A DNA stretch of 64,000 nt from DASUKL01 sp036278755 (GCA_036278755.1 DASUKL010000043.1:1-64000), one strand, 5' to 3'. Counted from the first letter of the stretch, positions 31,306 to 41,137 are shown. Translations and numbers: made by a program. Notes: generated by a model not told the origin, from the letters alone.

Positions 31306-32727
31306 ATGCCCGACCCGAGCCCCATCGTCGCGACCTCACCTCGCCAGCTGCTCGAGGTGCTCGGTGGCTGCCTCCGCCTCGGCGGCGACGGGGGCCTCAT
31401 CGTCGAAGACGAGGCTGCCCTGCGGGCGAGCGGCGCGGCGACCCTGGCCTGGACGGCGACGTTCTCCTCGGATCAGGCCACCGTGGAGGCCGCCCGCTGG
31501 CTGGTCTGGGAGGCCTCCCAGGCCCTGGGTGCCCGCTCGACCAGCATCGAAGGCCTCTATCGCGCCCGCGGCCGGGGCGAGGTGGCCGGCTTCACCGTGC
31601 CGGCCGTCAACCTGCGCACCCAGGTCTTCGACATGGCCGCGGCCATCTTCCGGGCGGCCCGGGCCCGCGACGTGGGCCCGGTCATCCTGGAGCTGGCTCG
31701 CAGCGAGCAGGAGTACACCTTCCAGCGTCCGCCGGAGTTCATCACCAACGTCCTCGCCGGCGCCCTGCACGCCGCCTGGGACCAGCCGGTCTTCGTCCAG
31801 GGCGATCACTACCAGTTCAACGCGGCCAAGTACAAGGCTGACCCGGAGGCCGTCACCGAGGGCCTTCGCCGCCTCATCCGCGAGGCCCTGGCCAGCGGCT
31901 ACGGCAACATCGACATCGACTCCTCCACCCTCGTCGACCTGGGCCGGCCCACGGTCGAGGAGCAGCAGCGGACGAACTTCGAGCGGGCGGCCGAGCTGAC
32001 GGCCCTCATCCGCGAGCTGGAGCCCGACGCCCTGACGATCTCCGTGGGTGGCGAGATCGGCGAGGTGGGCAAGGAGAACTCCACCGAGGCCGAGCTGGAG
32101 GCCTACCTGGCCGGCTACCGGACCGAGCTCGACCGCCGAGCGGGTTCCGACGGGCCGGGGGTCAGCAAGGTCAGCGTCCAGACCGGTACCAGCCATGGGG
32201 GCATCCCCCTGCCCGATGGCTCGGTGGCCCCGGTCAAGCTCGATTTCGGGGTCCTCGAGCGGCTCGGGGCGGTGGCTCGTCGCCACGGCCTGGCGGGGGC
32301 CGTGCAGCACGGCGCCTCGACCCTGCCGGACGAGCTCTTCCACCGTTTCCCCAAGGTCGAGACGGCCGAGATCCACCTGGCCACGGGCTTCCAGAACGCG
32401 CTCTACGAGCATCCCGCGTTCCCGGCCGATCTGTACGCCGAGATCACGGCCTGGTGTGACGAGCACTGCGCCGCCGAGCGGACCGAGGGCCAGGACGAGA
32501 CCCAGTTCATCTACAAGACGCGCAAGAAGGCCTTCGGCCCGTTCAAGCGGACCCTGTGGGACCTGCCCGAGCGGGCCGTGATCCTGGCCGCCCAGGAGGC
32601 CAAGATCGGCTTCCTCATGGAGCAGCTCGCGGTCGGCGGCACGGCCGAGCTCGTGGCCCGCCACGTCGAGGTGCCCGAGCGCCATCGCCCGGTCCCCGCG
32701 GCCCTGTCCGCCGCGACGGTCGGCTAG
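31306..32727 (+). CDS. Class II fructose-bisphosphate aldolase family protein
   Basis: A 473-aa zinc aldolase, longer than the usual 290-360 aa. The first 100 residues (SPRQLLEVLGG to TSIEGLY) are an N-terminal extension, then GFTVPAVNLRTQVFDMAAAI begins the TIM barrel. Zinc and catalytic motifs are VFVQGDHYQFN, DSSTLVD, VGGEIGEVGKENST, TSHGGIPLPDG and VQHGASTLPDEL. It probably cleaves or makes a sugar bisphosphate in glycolysis/gluconeogenesis, but the extended form may have another sugar substrate. The ATG at 31306 has GGAGG 5 nt upstream. A TAGGAT box at 31251 overlaps the hemH stop. Confidence 0.88.
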   Translation: MPDPSPIVATSPRQLLEVLGGCLRLGGDGGLIVEDEAALRASGAATLAWTATFSSDQATVEAARWLVWEASQALGARSTSIEGLYRARGRGEVAGFTVPAVNLRTQVFDMAAAIFRAARARDVGPVILELARSEQEYTFQRPPEFITNVLAGALHAAWDQPVFVQGDHYQFNAAKYKADPEAVTEGLRRLIREALASGYGNIDIDSSTLVDLGRPTVEEQQRTNFERAAELTALIRELEPDALTISVGGEIGEVGKENSTEAELEAYLAGYRTELDRRAGSDGPGVSKVSVQTGTSHGGIPLPDGSVAPVKLDFGVLERLGAVARRHGLAGAVQHGASTLPDELFHRFPKVETAEIHLATGFQNALYEHPAFPADLYAEITAWCDEHCAAERTEGQDETQFIYKTRKKAFGPFKRTLWDLPERAVILAAQEAKIGFLMEQLAVGGTAELVARHVEVPERHRPVPAALSAATVG

Positions 32728-32751
32728 GTCCGCGGCACGGGCGGACCGTCC

Positions 32752-32850
32752 ATGCGCCGCCTCGAGAACGCTGCCTTCGCCCTCGTCGTCGCCTGTGCCC
32801 TGGTCCTGATCCTGCTGCTCCTCTCGGGCGTCCTGGGCGGCGCCCGCTGA
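32752..32850 (+). CDS. 32-aa single-helix membrane protein
   Basis: A short frame encodes MRRLENAAF, then a hydrophobic helix (ALVVACALVLILLLLSGVLG) and GAR. The positive-inside N-terminus and strong third-position GC support a real small membrane protein. There is no good Shine-Dalgarno site. It lies between the aldolase and mrp. Confidence 0.4.
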   Translation: MRRLENAAFALVVACALVLILLLLSGVLGGAR

Positions 32851-32880
32851 CCGTCGGCGGGGCCTCGGGCCGAGCCGGCG

Positions 32881-32886
32881 TACGAT
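32881..32886 (+). promoter_or_regulatory. -10-like TACGAT upstream of mrp
   Basis: TACGAT lies 70 nt before the mrp ATG, leaving room for a normal 5' leader. Confidence 0.35.
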
Positions 32887-32956
32887 AGGCGAGCCGGTGC
32901 CCGCCGGCGCGGAGCATCGCCGGACCTTGGCCCAACCAGGAGATCGAACCTTCACC

Positions 32957-34027
32957 ATGCCCGACATCACCGAGGCGCGTGTCCTCGAAGCGCTCAGCAC
33001 CGTCCAGGAACCCGAGCTGGGCGGCGACCTCATCAGCCGCGGCATGGTCAAGCAGGTCGGCCTCGATGGCAGCAGCGTCAGCCTGACCGTCGACCTGACC
33101 ACGCCGGCCTGCCCCCTCAAGGACGAGATCGAGCGGCGCATCCGGGTGGCCCTCGAGCCGCTGGGTGTGGAGGCCGTGGCCATCGAGTGGGCGGCCACCG
33201 TGCGGCGGGCCGCGCCCCAGGCCGCCCAGGGCCTGCCGGGGGTCAAGAACGTCATCGCCGTGGCCTCGGGCAAGGGCGGGGTGGGCAAGAGCACCGTGGC
33301 CGCCAACCTGGCCGTGGCCCTGGCCATGGAAGGGGCCGCCGTGGGGCTCCTCGACGCCGACATCACCGGCCCCAACATCCCCCTCATGCTGGGCATCGAG
33401 GGCGCCCCCACCTCCAGCGCCGACAACAAGATCAACCCCCTCGAGCGCTACGGCGTCAAGGTCATCAGCATCGCCTTCTTCGTGCCGGAGGGCCAGCCCA
33501 TCGTATGGCGCGGGCCGCTCGTCGGGGGGGCCATCCAGCAGTTCCTCCGCGACGTGGCCTGGGGCGACCTGGACTACCTCGTGGTGGATCTGCCGCCGGG
33601 CACCTCCGATGCCCAGCTGACCCTGGCCCAGGCCGTCCCGCTCGGCGGCGCCCTGCTCGTCACCACGCCCCAGGACGTGGCCCTCGCGGACGTGGAGAAG
33701 GCCTACGCCATGTTCCGTCGGATGAGCGTGCCGATCATCGGCCTCGTCGAGAACATGGGCGCCTTCGTCTGCGCCCACTGCGGCGAGGTCACCGAGCTCT
33801 TCGGTCGCGGTGGTGGCGAGCGCTTCGCCCAGCGCCATGAGATCGACTACTTCGGCTCGATCCCCCTCGACGTCAAGGTCCGGCAGGGCGGGGACGCCGG
33901 CGTGCCGGCCGTCGCCCAGCGTGAGCCCGGTCCCGGGGCCGAGACCCTCCGCGCCCTGGCCCGCACCGTCGCCGCGCGGATGAGCGTGCGGGCAGCCCGC
34001 CAGCAGCCCGTCCTCTCGATCAGCTAG
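32957..34027 (+). CDS. mrp: Mrp/NBP35-type iron-sulfur carrier ATPase (ApbC)
   Basis: A 356-aa P-loop protein that holds and transfers [4Fe-4S] clusters. Residues 1-85 are an MIP18/DUF59 domain (EALSTVQEPELGGDLISRGM). The deviant Walker A VASGKGGVGKST follows at about 102-113, then LLDADITGPNIPLMLG and VVDLPPGTSDAQLTL. The cluster-binding C-x-x-C is FVCAHCGEVTELFG. The ATG at 32957 has AGGAG 13 nt upstream. The 3' end overlaps the convergent cinA by 8 bp. Confidence 0.94.
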   Translation: MPDITEARVLEALSTVQEPELGGDLISRGMVKQVGLDGSSVSLTVDLTTPACPLKDEIERRIRVALEPLGVEAVAIEWAATVRRAAPQAAQGLPGVKNVIAVASGKGGVGKSTVAANLAVALAMEGAAVGLLDADITGPNIPLMLGIEGAPTSSADNKINPLERYGVKVISIAFFVPEGQPIVWRGPLVGGAIQQFLRDVAWGDLDYLVVDLPPGTSDAQLTLAQAVPLGGALLVTTPQDVALADVEKAYAMFRRMSVPIIGLVENMGAFVCAHCGEVTELFGRGGGERFAQRHEIDYFGSIPLDVKVRQGGDAGVPAVAQREPGPGAETLRALARTVAARMSVRAARQQPVLSIS

Positions 34028-35273
34028 CTGGCCCCTCCGACTCGCCGGCACCCCCGGGATCGCCCAGGCGGCGCCAGAGGGTGGCGCACGCCGCCAGCGC
34101 GGCCCGGCGCCGGCCATCGGTGCCCCCCAGGAAGGCGATCTCGTCGCTGACCGCGGTGCCGCCTTCGTCCGCCAGCCCGATGCGAACGGCGGTGTCGCGG
34201 CCTGACGGCTCGATCCGCACGGCCAGCCCGATCGTCCCCCCTCCAGGCAGCTTCAGACCCGCCAGCTTCCGACCCGCTGGCTTCCGACCCGCCTGACCCC
34301 CACTCGCCTGCTCCCGAGCCGCCTCGGCCAGCCGGCCCACCGAGGCCTGCGTCGTGGACAGGACCTCGAGCCGGGCCAGCCAGGTCGCGCCGCCGATCAG
34401 CCCGGCCAGGGCCCCACTCAGGCCGACCTCCACCGCGGCCACGCGCCGCTCGCCCAGCCGCCGGGCCAGCGCCTCCGGCCAACCCTCCTCGCCGCGGGCG
34501 AAGGTCCAGCGCTCCAGGAGCGGCCCCAGGTGGCCCAGGGTCGCGCTCAGCAGCTCGGCGGCGGTGCGGCCGTCGGCGGCGCGGGCGTCGACCCGGACGT
34601 CGACGGCGTCCTCGCGGGCGTAGGTCGCGACATCCGGGTTCGCGGCGCGCAGCAGCTCCTCGCCGATGAGCGCCGCGGCGTCGGATTCGCCGATGCCGGT
34701 CAGGCGGAGGGTGGCAGCCGCTCGGTCGCCACCCAGGCCGCGGGCCCGGAGGCCGGGCAGGGCCGCGGATCGCCACATGGCGGCCATCTCGCGGGGCGGG
34801 CCAGGCAGGGCCACGATGACTCGCCCATCCGGCCGGTCGATCCACCAACCGGGGGCCGTGCCGCGGCCGTTGGCCAGGGCCCGAGCGCTGGGGATGAGCC
34901 AGGCCTGCTTGCGGTTCATGGGCACCATCGTCCGGCCGCGGCGGGCGAAGAGGGCCTCCAGCCAGGCCAGCAGCTCAGGGTCCTCGGCCGGCGTCTCGCC
35001 GCACACGGCGGCGATGGCCTCGCGGGTCAGGTCGTCGGGCGTCGGGCCCAGGCCGCCGGTGGTGATGACGAGGTCGACCCGGCCCAGAGCGTCGGCCAGG
35101 GCCCCGGCCACGAGGTCGAGCTCGTCCGGCAGGGCGGTCAGGCGGCGGACCTCGACCCCCAGCCCGCTCAGCTCGCGGGCCAGGTCACCGCCGTCGGTCT
35201 CGCGGGTCTGGCCCGTCGTCAGCTCGCTGCCCACGGCCAGCAGCTCGGCCGTGACGAGGGGGCGGAGGCTCAT
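34020..35273 (-). CDS. cinA: CinA family protein with degraded C-terminal domain
   Basis: A 417-aa protein. The N-terminal two thirds is the MoCF/CinA-N domain (TAELLAVGSELTTGQTRETDG, TTGGLGPTPDDLTREAIA, LPGPPREMAAMW), associated with ADP-ribose pyrophosphatase activity. The C-terminal PncC/nicotinamide-nucleotide amidase domain is recognisable (LARRLGERRVAAVEVGLSGA) but its nucleophile motif, normally AESCTGG, reads VEVGLSGAL, so deamidase activity is unlikely. It is further split by a GRKPAGRKLAGLKLPGGG insertion from 15-bp repeats. ATG 35273 follows TACCGT by 6 nt. The loss of the catalytic Ser is the main oddity. Confidence 0.88.
   Translation of the reverse strand: MSLRPLVTAELLAVGSELTTGQTRETDGGDLARELSGLGVEVRRLTALPDELDLVAGALADALGRVDLVITTGGLGPTPDDLTREAIAAVCGETPAEDPELLAWLEALFARRGRTMVPMNRKQAWLIPSARALANGRGTAPGWWIDRPDGRVIVALPGPPREMAAMWRSAALPGLRARGLGGDRAAATLRLTGIGESDAAALIGEELLRAANPDVATYAREDAVDVRVDARAADGRTAAELLSATLGHLGPLLERWTFARGEEGWPEALARRLGERRVAAVEVGLSGALAGLIGGATWLARLEVLSTTQASVGRLAEAAREQASGGQAGRKPAGRKLAGLKLPGGGTIGLAVRIEPSGRDTAVRIGLADEGGTAVSDEIAFLGGTDGRRRAALAACATLWRRLGDPGGAGESEGPAS
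34247..34296. repeat. 15-bp in-frame repeats in cinA
   Basis: CCGCCAGCTTCCGAC-like units, three to four in tandem, encode the AGRK/AGLK insertion in CinA. Confidence 0.65.
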
Positions 35274-35581
35274 CGGCCGACGGTACCACTGGGTCGCCGG
35301 GGGAGGGGAGCAGCAGCGGTCTGCCGCTCGGACGGGGCTGCGCTACCCTCCAGGCGAGGACAGCCGATGACGCATCCATCGTACGGTTCGGGCCACGACG
35401 AACCGCGGCCTACCGGCGGACGTACGCCTTCTTCGACGCGGGGGAGCGCCTGGCGAGGCAGGCCCTGGGCCGACTCGACTGAGGTCGCGCCTCCAGGCCG
35501 CTGGTATCCTTGGAAGGGCCCATCCAGATCGACCGATCGCCCCGGCGGGCTCGGGCGCCCCGCCAGAAGTGCGAGGATCCG
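35274..35581. other. Gap between cinA and the holin-like gene
   Basis: About 300 bp between divergent starts. It has the cinA promoter, a TATCCT box at 35505-35510 facing right, and a short frame ending at TGA 35480-35482 whose last 24 codons (RTAAYRRTYAFFDAGERLAR and on) look coding but have no start codon. It may be a gene remnant. Confidence 0.4.
35280..35285 (-). promoter_or_regulatory. -10-like TACCGT, leaderless start of cinA
   Basis: TACCGT on the minus strand ends exactly 6 nt before the ATG at 35273. Confidence 0.4.
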
Positions 35582-36433
35582 CTGACCGCAGCACCGCCTC
35601 CCCCGAGCGACGACGCGACCCCCGGCCGGCCCGGCTTGCGAGCCCAGGTCGGGCGTACCCGCGACGCGGCGCGGACGCTGGCCGAGGCGCACCTGACACT
35701 CCTCAAGGCCGAGCTCAGCGACATCGCCGATCAGCTGAAGATCCTGGCGGCCCTGGCCTTCGTGGCCTTCGTGGCGGCGGTCTTCATGGGCCTCCTCGTG
35801 CTCATCGGCGGCGCCCTGTTCCTGGGGGAGTGGCTCTTCGGCTCCATCGGCTGGGGCGTCCTCGACGGCCTCCTCCTCTCGATCGGGCTCATCGTGGCCA
35901 TCGTCCTGGCCATCCTGGGGGTCAAGGGCCGGCTGCTGGGGACCAGCTTCGCCTGGGCCGTCGTGGTGGGGCTCGTGGTGGCCGTCGTCCTGGGCACCAA
36001 CGTCATCCGCCAGGCCGCCGGCCAGGCGGCCACGAGCCTCAGCCTGGGGCTCGATCCGGGCTGGGCGCCGACGGTCGTGGCTCTCGTCGTGGGGGCCATC
36101 GTGGTCGGGCTCATCGGCCTGGCCCTGGGCAGCCGGGGTGGTGGGGGAGGGGCCGTGGCCGGTCTCATCCTCGGCGCCGTCATCGGGCTCGTGCTGGGCT
36201 GGTTCTGCGGCGGCATCGCCTTCAGCCGCCACGGCGCGGCGGCCCTCGGTCTGACCGCCGGGGCATCGGCCTGGCCGATCATCAGCGGGCTGCGCGCCTG
36301 GCGGGCGGGACTGGATCCGGCGGCGCGCTTCCAGCGGCTCTGGCCGCGCCAGAGCTACGAGGCGGCCCTCGACACCAAGGAGTATCTGGAGCAGGCATGG
36401 GCGAAGCGACGGAACGCGCTGGGACGCCGGTAG
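35582..36433 (+). CDS. Multi-helix membrane protein, phage-holin-superfamily-like
   Basis: About 283 aa. Residues 15-45 form an amphipathic helix (RDAARTLAEAHLTLLKAEL), followed by hydrophobic segments LAALAFVAFVAAVFMGLLVL and at least five more. The first two helices with the preceding amphipathic part resemble the DUF1469/holin-III family of small membrane proteins. Later Gly-rich helices suggest a fused second unit. The start is uncertain: an upstream TTG (35510) overlaps the TATCCT promoter box, so the CTG at 35582 with GAGG 5 nt upstream is used. It overlaps the next gene by 37 bp. Function unknown. Confidence 0.65.
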   Translation: MTAAPPPPSDDATPGRPGLRAQVGRTRDAARTLAEAHLTLLKAELSDIADQLKILAALAFVAFVAAVFMGLLVLIGGALFLGEWLFGSIGWGVLDGLLLSIGLIVAIVLAILGVKGRLLGTSFAWAVVVGLVVAVVLGTNVIRQAAGQAATSLSLGLDPGWAPTVVALVVGAIVVGLIGLALGSRGGGGGAVAGLILGAVIGLVLGWFCGGIAFSRHGAAALGLTAGASAWPIISGLRAWRAGLDPAARFQRLWPRQSYEAALDTKEYLEQAWAKRRNALGRR

Positions 36434-37008
36434 CCGCCGCCGTGGCGGCCGCAGCACCTTCCGCGGCGCGGACCGCGGCCTCCGGGGATCCGGTTGCGGC
36501 TGCTCGGGCCCAGGTCGCGGGGGCCCGGGAGGCCTTCGGGGCCGAGATTGACGAGCTCGACTCCGCAGCCCGCTCCGCCTTCGACGTCAAGGCCAAGATC
36601 AAGGAGAGCCCGGCCAAGGCGGCAGGCTTGGTGGGCGGGGCCGCCTTCCTGGCCGCGGGCGGACCGAAGCGTGTGCTGCGCGGCGTCGTCCACCGCGTTC
36701 GCGGCACGCCCGCCCCGAAGTCGCTGCTGCCCAAGGAGATCCAGCGGACCGTGGACGGCCTCGGGCCCGACGCCGCTGCCGTTCGAGCCCGCCTCGAACG
36801 CGAGTTCGCCGCCTACCTCGACGCGCAGCGCAAGGGTGGCAAGCTCCCCGGTGGGCCCGCGGGCAGCGCCTGGAAGCTGTTCGACGCCCTGGCCGCACCT
36901 ATCGGGGCCCAGGCCGCCCGCCGCCTCATCGAGCGCTTCCTGGCCGCCGACCCGGACCGCCCCCCGGCTGACGGCGTGGCAGAAGGACCGGCCGGCCCCA
37001 AGCCGTAG
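36397..37008 (+). CDS. 203-aa DUF3618-like membrane-associated protein
   Basis: From ATG 36397 (GGAG 6 nt upstream), overlapping the previous gene. It starts with an Ala-rich segment, then EIDELDSAARSAFDVKAKIK and ESPAKAAGLVGGAAFLAAGG, the charged-helix-plus-Gly-rich-helix pattern of DUF3618/YqjD-like proteins that sit on the inner membrane. The rest is a helical soluble part (KEIQRTVDGLGPDAAAVRAR). It is paired with the holin-like membrane protein, a pairing common in actinobacteria and Chloroflexota. Function unknown. Confidence 0.7.
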   Translation: MGEATERAGTPVAAAVAAAAPSAARTAASGDPVAAARAQVAGAREAFGAEIDELDSAARSAFDVKAKIKESPAKAAGLVGGAAFLAAGGPKRVLRGVVHRVRGTPAPKSLLPKEIQRTVDGLGPDAAAVRARLEREFAAYLDAQRKGGKLPGGPAGSAWKLFDALAAPIGAQAARRLIERFLAADPDRPPADGVAEGPAGPKP

Positions 37009-37026
37009 CGCTCCGGGTCCGGACGA

Positions 37027-37032
37027 TAGACT
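37027..37032 (+). promoter_or_regulatory. -10 TAGACT of tRNA-Leu
   Basis: TAGACT ends 6 nt before the first base of the mature tRNA, the same box and gap seen before leaderless protein genes. Confidence 0.55.
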
Positions 37033-37038
37033 GCGCTC

Positions 37039-37126
37039 GGGCGAGTGGCGGAATGGCAGACGCGCCGGCCTTAGGAGCCGGTGCCGGGTGACCGGCGTTC
37101 GGGTTCGACCCCCGACTCGCCCACCA
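37039..37126 (+). tRNA. tRNA-Leu (anticodon UAG)
   Basis: An 88-nt class II tRNA with encoded CCA. Acceptor GGGCGAG (37039-37045) pairs with CTCGCCC (37116-37122), discriminator A, CCA 37124-37126. U8 and the GGCGGAATGGCAGACGCG D-arm are standard. Anticodon stem CCGGC/GCCGG encloses CTTAGGA, giving anticodon UAG, which reads CUA and, by wobble, other CUN codons. The long variable arm GCCGGGTGACCGGC and the TTCGGGTTCGACCCCGA T-arm fit tRNA-Leu. Confidence 0.97.
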
Positions 37127-37191
37127 TGCTTCTCTCTGCCCTCGTGGCGCGCCGACTCCGGGAGTGCCCCAGGTGGTTCGCCGGGCACGTC

Positions 37192-37508
37192 GTCACGCTG
37201 GGCGAGACGGGCAGCGGCCGGCCTGATCTCGTGTCACGCGCAGCGATACAAGCGCCGAACGAGAACGGGCTGGCCGGTCGGCTGTCACGCGAGCGGTGAC
37301 ATCCGGCGGCTGGAAGGGTCCTCGTTGGCCCGGCGTCACGCCGAGCGCCACGGGTGGCCACCGGCGAGGTCCCGATCGTCGCTTGTCACGCTGAGCGGCG
37401 CGGCCGCCACCTTGCCGCCCCCCGATCGTCGCTTGTCACGTTGAGCGGCGCGGCCGCCACCTTGCCGCCCCCCAATCGTCGCTTGTCACGCTGAGCGGAA
37501 CGGACGCC
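37192..37508. repeat. Seven GTCACG repeats at 50-51 bp period
   Basis: GTCACGCTGAGCGG-like cores begin at 37192, 37233, 37284, 37335, 37385, 37435 and 37485; intervals are 41, 51, 51, 50, 50 and 50. The last three units are nearly identical over the full 50 bp, while the earlier ones keep mainly the core. The core holds the palindrome CGCTNAGCG. This looks like an ageing tandem array or a set of phased protein-binding sites. Confidence 0.8.
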
Positions 37509-37570
37509 AGGTAGCCCGGCCACCAGACCCGCCGCCCGCGAGCCTGACCCGGCGAGCAGCCCCCCGCCCG

Positions 37571-37576
37571 TATACT
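37571..37576 (+). promoter_or_regulatory. -10-like TATACT before tig
   Basis: TATACT ends 8 nt before the ATG at 37585, and no Shine-Dalgarno site fits. Confidence 0.5.
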
Positions 37577-37584
37577 CGGAAGCG

Positions 37585-39039
37585 ATGAAGGTCACCGCCA
37601 CACCCGCCCCCCGGAGCACCGTCCACCTGGAGGTCGAGGTCCCGCCCGAGCAGGTGAGCCGGGCCGTGGATCTTGCCCTCCGCCACCTTGGCCAGCGCAC
37701 CCGCGTGCCCGGCTTCCGCCCTGGCAAGGTGCCGCGGCCGATGCTGGAGCGGGCTCTCGGCGTCCGGCGCGACGATCCTGCCGCCCCCAACCCCATCCAC
37801 GACGAGGCCAAGGACCACCTCTTCGAGCAGACCGTCGGCCAAGCGCTCGTCGAGGCCGACGTGGCCGCCCTCGACATCCCCCAGCCCGAATGGCTGCATT
37901 TCGGGGAGGGGACGGACGGCGCCGCCTACGCCCTGGCCCTGCCGGTCTCGCCCAAGGTCGAGCTGGGCGACTACACCGCCTACCCCTTCGCTCCGGAGCT
38001 CGAGCCCACCGACGCGGCCAGCGTGGACAAGGTCATCGAGGAGTTGCGGGACCAGCACGCCACGCTCGTACCCGTCGAGGATCGAGCCGCGGCCGATGAC
38101 GACTATGCCGTGATCTCGTACGAGGCCACGCGCGACGGCCAGCCCTTCGAAGGCGGCAGCGCCGAGCGCTTCCCCCTGATCCTGGGCAAGGAGCGGATGA
38201 TCCCGGGCTTCGAGGCCCAGCTGGTGGGGCTTCGCGAAGGGGAGGAGAAGACCTTCGAGCTGACCTTCCCGGACGACTATCCCGACAGCAGCCTGGCCGG
38301 CCAGAAGGCCAGCTTCCACGTCACCCTCCGAGAGCTGCGGGCCAAGGTCCTGCCCGAGGCCGACGACGAGTTCGCCCGTTCCGTGGGCGACTTCGCCGAC
38401 CTGGCCGCCATGCGGGCCGACGTCCAGCGCCGCCTCGAGGCCAACGCCCGCGACCGGGCCCGCCATCTCTTCGCCGACCGGATCATCGAGTACGCCGTGG
38501 CCAACGCCACCGTCGATCCGCCCGACCTCCTCGTCGACCGCGAGGTCGAGGTCATGCACGACGAGCTGCGTCTGCGCCTGGCCGAGCAGGGCATCGGCTA
38601 CGACGAGTACCTCAAGGTCACCGAGAAGGACGACGCCGCCCTCCATGCCCAGTTCCGGCCCGACGCCGAGCACCGGGTCAAGGTCCTCCTCGTCCTCGAG
38701 ACCATCGCCGACAAGGAAGGGCTGGTCGTGCCCGAGGAGCTGGTCGAGGCCGAGGTGGCCCGTGATCGGGAGCGCACCGGGCGCGATCGCAAGCTGGCCG
38801 ACTACTTCGCCAGCGAGCGCGGCCGGCGCTACGTGCGCACCACGCTCCGCCGCTCACGGATCGTCGAGGAGCTGGTGGACCGCTGGCTGGCCGCCCACCC
38901 CGAGGTCGGCCCGCTGCCCCATCTGGAGGACGCCAGCGCGACGCCCGAAGCGGACGCCCAGACCGAGCCGACCGCCGAAGCCGGATCGACCACCGAACCC
39001 ACCGCCCAGGCCCCCATCGAGGAGGAGGCTCCCGCATGA
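37585..39039 (+). CDS. tig: Trigger factor
   Basis: A 484-aa ribosome-associated chaperone and peptidyl-prolyl isomerase. The ribosome-binding signature VPGFRPGKVPRPML is at about residues 41-54. The FKBP-type domain (LPLILGKERMIPGFEAQLVGL) lies in the middle, then the long helical chaperone arms. The C-terminal 35 residues are a Thr/Glu/Pro-rich tail. An extra segment (RRDDPAAPNPIHDEAKDHLF) lengthens the N-domain. It is coupled to clpP by ATGA, the common tig-clpP-clpX order that links folding with degradation. Confidence 0.95.
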   Translation: MKVTATPAPRSTVHLEVEVPPEQVSRAVDLALRHLGQRTRVPGFRPGKVPRPMLERALGVRRDDPAAPNPIHDEAKDHLFEQTVGQALVEADVAALDIPQPEWLHFGEGTDGAAYALALPVSPKVELGDYTAYPFAPELEPTDAASVDKVIEELRDQHATLVPVEDRAAADDDYAVISYEATRDGQPFEGGSAERFPLILGKERMIPGFEAQLVGLREGEEKTFELTFPDDYPDSSLAGQKASFHVTLRELRAKVLPEADDEFARSVGDFADLAAMRADVQRRLEANARDRARHLFADRIIEYAVANATVDPPDLLVDREVEVMHDELRLRLAEQGIGYDEYLKVTEKDDAALHAQFRPDAEHRVKVLLVLETIADKEGLVVPEELVEAEVARDRERTGRDRKLADYFASERGRRYVRTTLRRSRIVEELVDRWLAAHPEVGPLPHLEDASATPEADAQTEPTAEAGSTTEPTAQAPIEEEAPA

Positions 39040-39797
39040 CCCGACCGAACGTCCCCACCTCGGCCGCCCTGCGGACGGCCCTGGAAGCGCGCGGCATGCT
39101 CGTGCCCATGGTCATCGAGAGCTCCAGCCGGGGCGAGCGGGCCTATGACATCTACAGCCGGCTGCTCAAGGAGCGGATCATCTTCCTCGGCGACGCCATC
39201 GAGGACCACGTCGCCAACCTCGTCATCGCCCAGCTCCTCTTCCTCGAGTCCGAGGATCCGGAGCGCGACATCAGCCTCTACATCAACTCCCCCGGCGGCG
39301 TGGTCACGGCCGGCCTGGCCATCTACGACACGATGGAGTACCTGCGAGCACCGGTCAGCACGATCTGCATCGGCATGGCCGCCAGCATGGCCTCCGTCCT
39401 CCTGGCCGCGGGGACCAAGGGCAAGCGCTACTCCCTGCCCAACAGCCGGATCATGATCCACCAGGGTTCGGGCGGCTTCCGCGGCAACACCCCGGACGTC
39501 TTCATCCAGGTCAAGGAGCTCGAGGCGCTCAACGAGCGGATGCACGAGATCCTCGCCCAGCACACGGGCAAGACCGTCGATCAGATCCGCAAGGACACCG
39601 ATCGGGACTTCTTCATGTCTCCCGAACAGGCCAAGGACTATGGCATCATCGACGCCATCTTCACCCGGCCCGGGGGCTCGCTCATCGCCAAGGGGCATGA
39701 TGCGGCCGGCGAGGCGGAGCGGAAGACGGACCAGGAACGATCGAGCGAGCCGGCCCCGGCCAAGGCGGAGTCGGCCCGCAAGGGCAAGGAGGACTGA
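39036..39797 (+). CDS. clpP: ATP-dependent Clp protease proteolytic subunit
   Basis: A 253-aa serine peptidase, longer than typical ClpP (about 195-200) because of 20 extra residues before MLVPMVIESSSRGERAYD and a 40-residue charged tail (Lys/Glu/Ala). The catalytic triad is complete: S117 (IGMAASMAS), H142 (RIMIHQGSGG) and D191 (KDTDRDFFM). It forms the tetradecameric chamber fed by ClpX. It overlaps tig and is followed by clpX after 35 bp. Confidence 0.96.
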   Translation: MTRPNVPTSAALRTALEARGMLVPMVIESSSRGERAYDIYSRLLKERIIFLGDAIEDHVANLVIAQLLFLESEDPERDISLYINSPGGVVTAGLAIYDTMEYLRAPVSTICIGMAASMASVLLAAGTKGKRYSLPNSRIMIHQGSGGFRGNTPDVFIQVKELEALNERMHEILAQHTGKTVDQIRKDTDRDFFMSPEQAKDYGIIDAIFTRPGGSLIAKGHDAAGEAERKTDQERSSEPAPAKAESARKGKED

Positions 39798-39832
39798 CCC
39801 GCCAGCGGCGGGAGGTCGGACGGAGAGGCAGC

Positions 39833-41137
<1,305 letters not shown>

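Larger units (their letters stand above)
37127..37584. other. 458-bp gap filled by a periodic repeat array
   Basis: No gene-like frame is seen. Most of it is the 50-51 bp array described separately, and it ends with the tig promoter. Confidence 0.7.

Noticed and set aside
35367..35585. Small gene from ATG 35367
   Set aside because: Codon bias is poor and the likely coding signal near 35411-35482 is in another frame without a start codon.
37192..37508. CRISPR array
   Set aside because: The conserved core is only about 14 bp, the spacers in the last units are identical to one another, and no cas genes are near. A tandem repeat explains it better.
37039..37584. Integrative element attachment site at the 3' end of tRNA-Leu
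   Set aside because: No integrase and no second copy of the tRNA 3' end is visible; downstream is tig-clpPX, a core operon.
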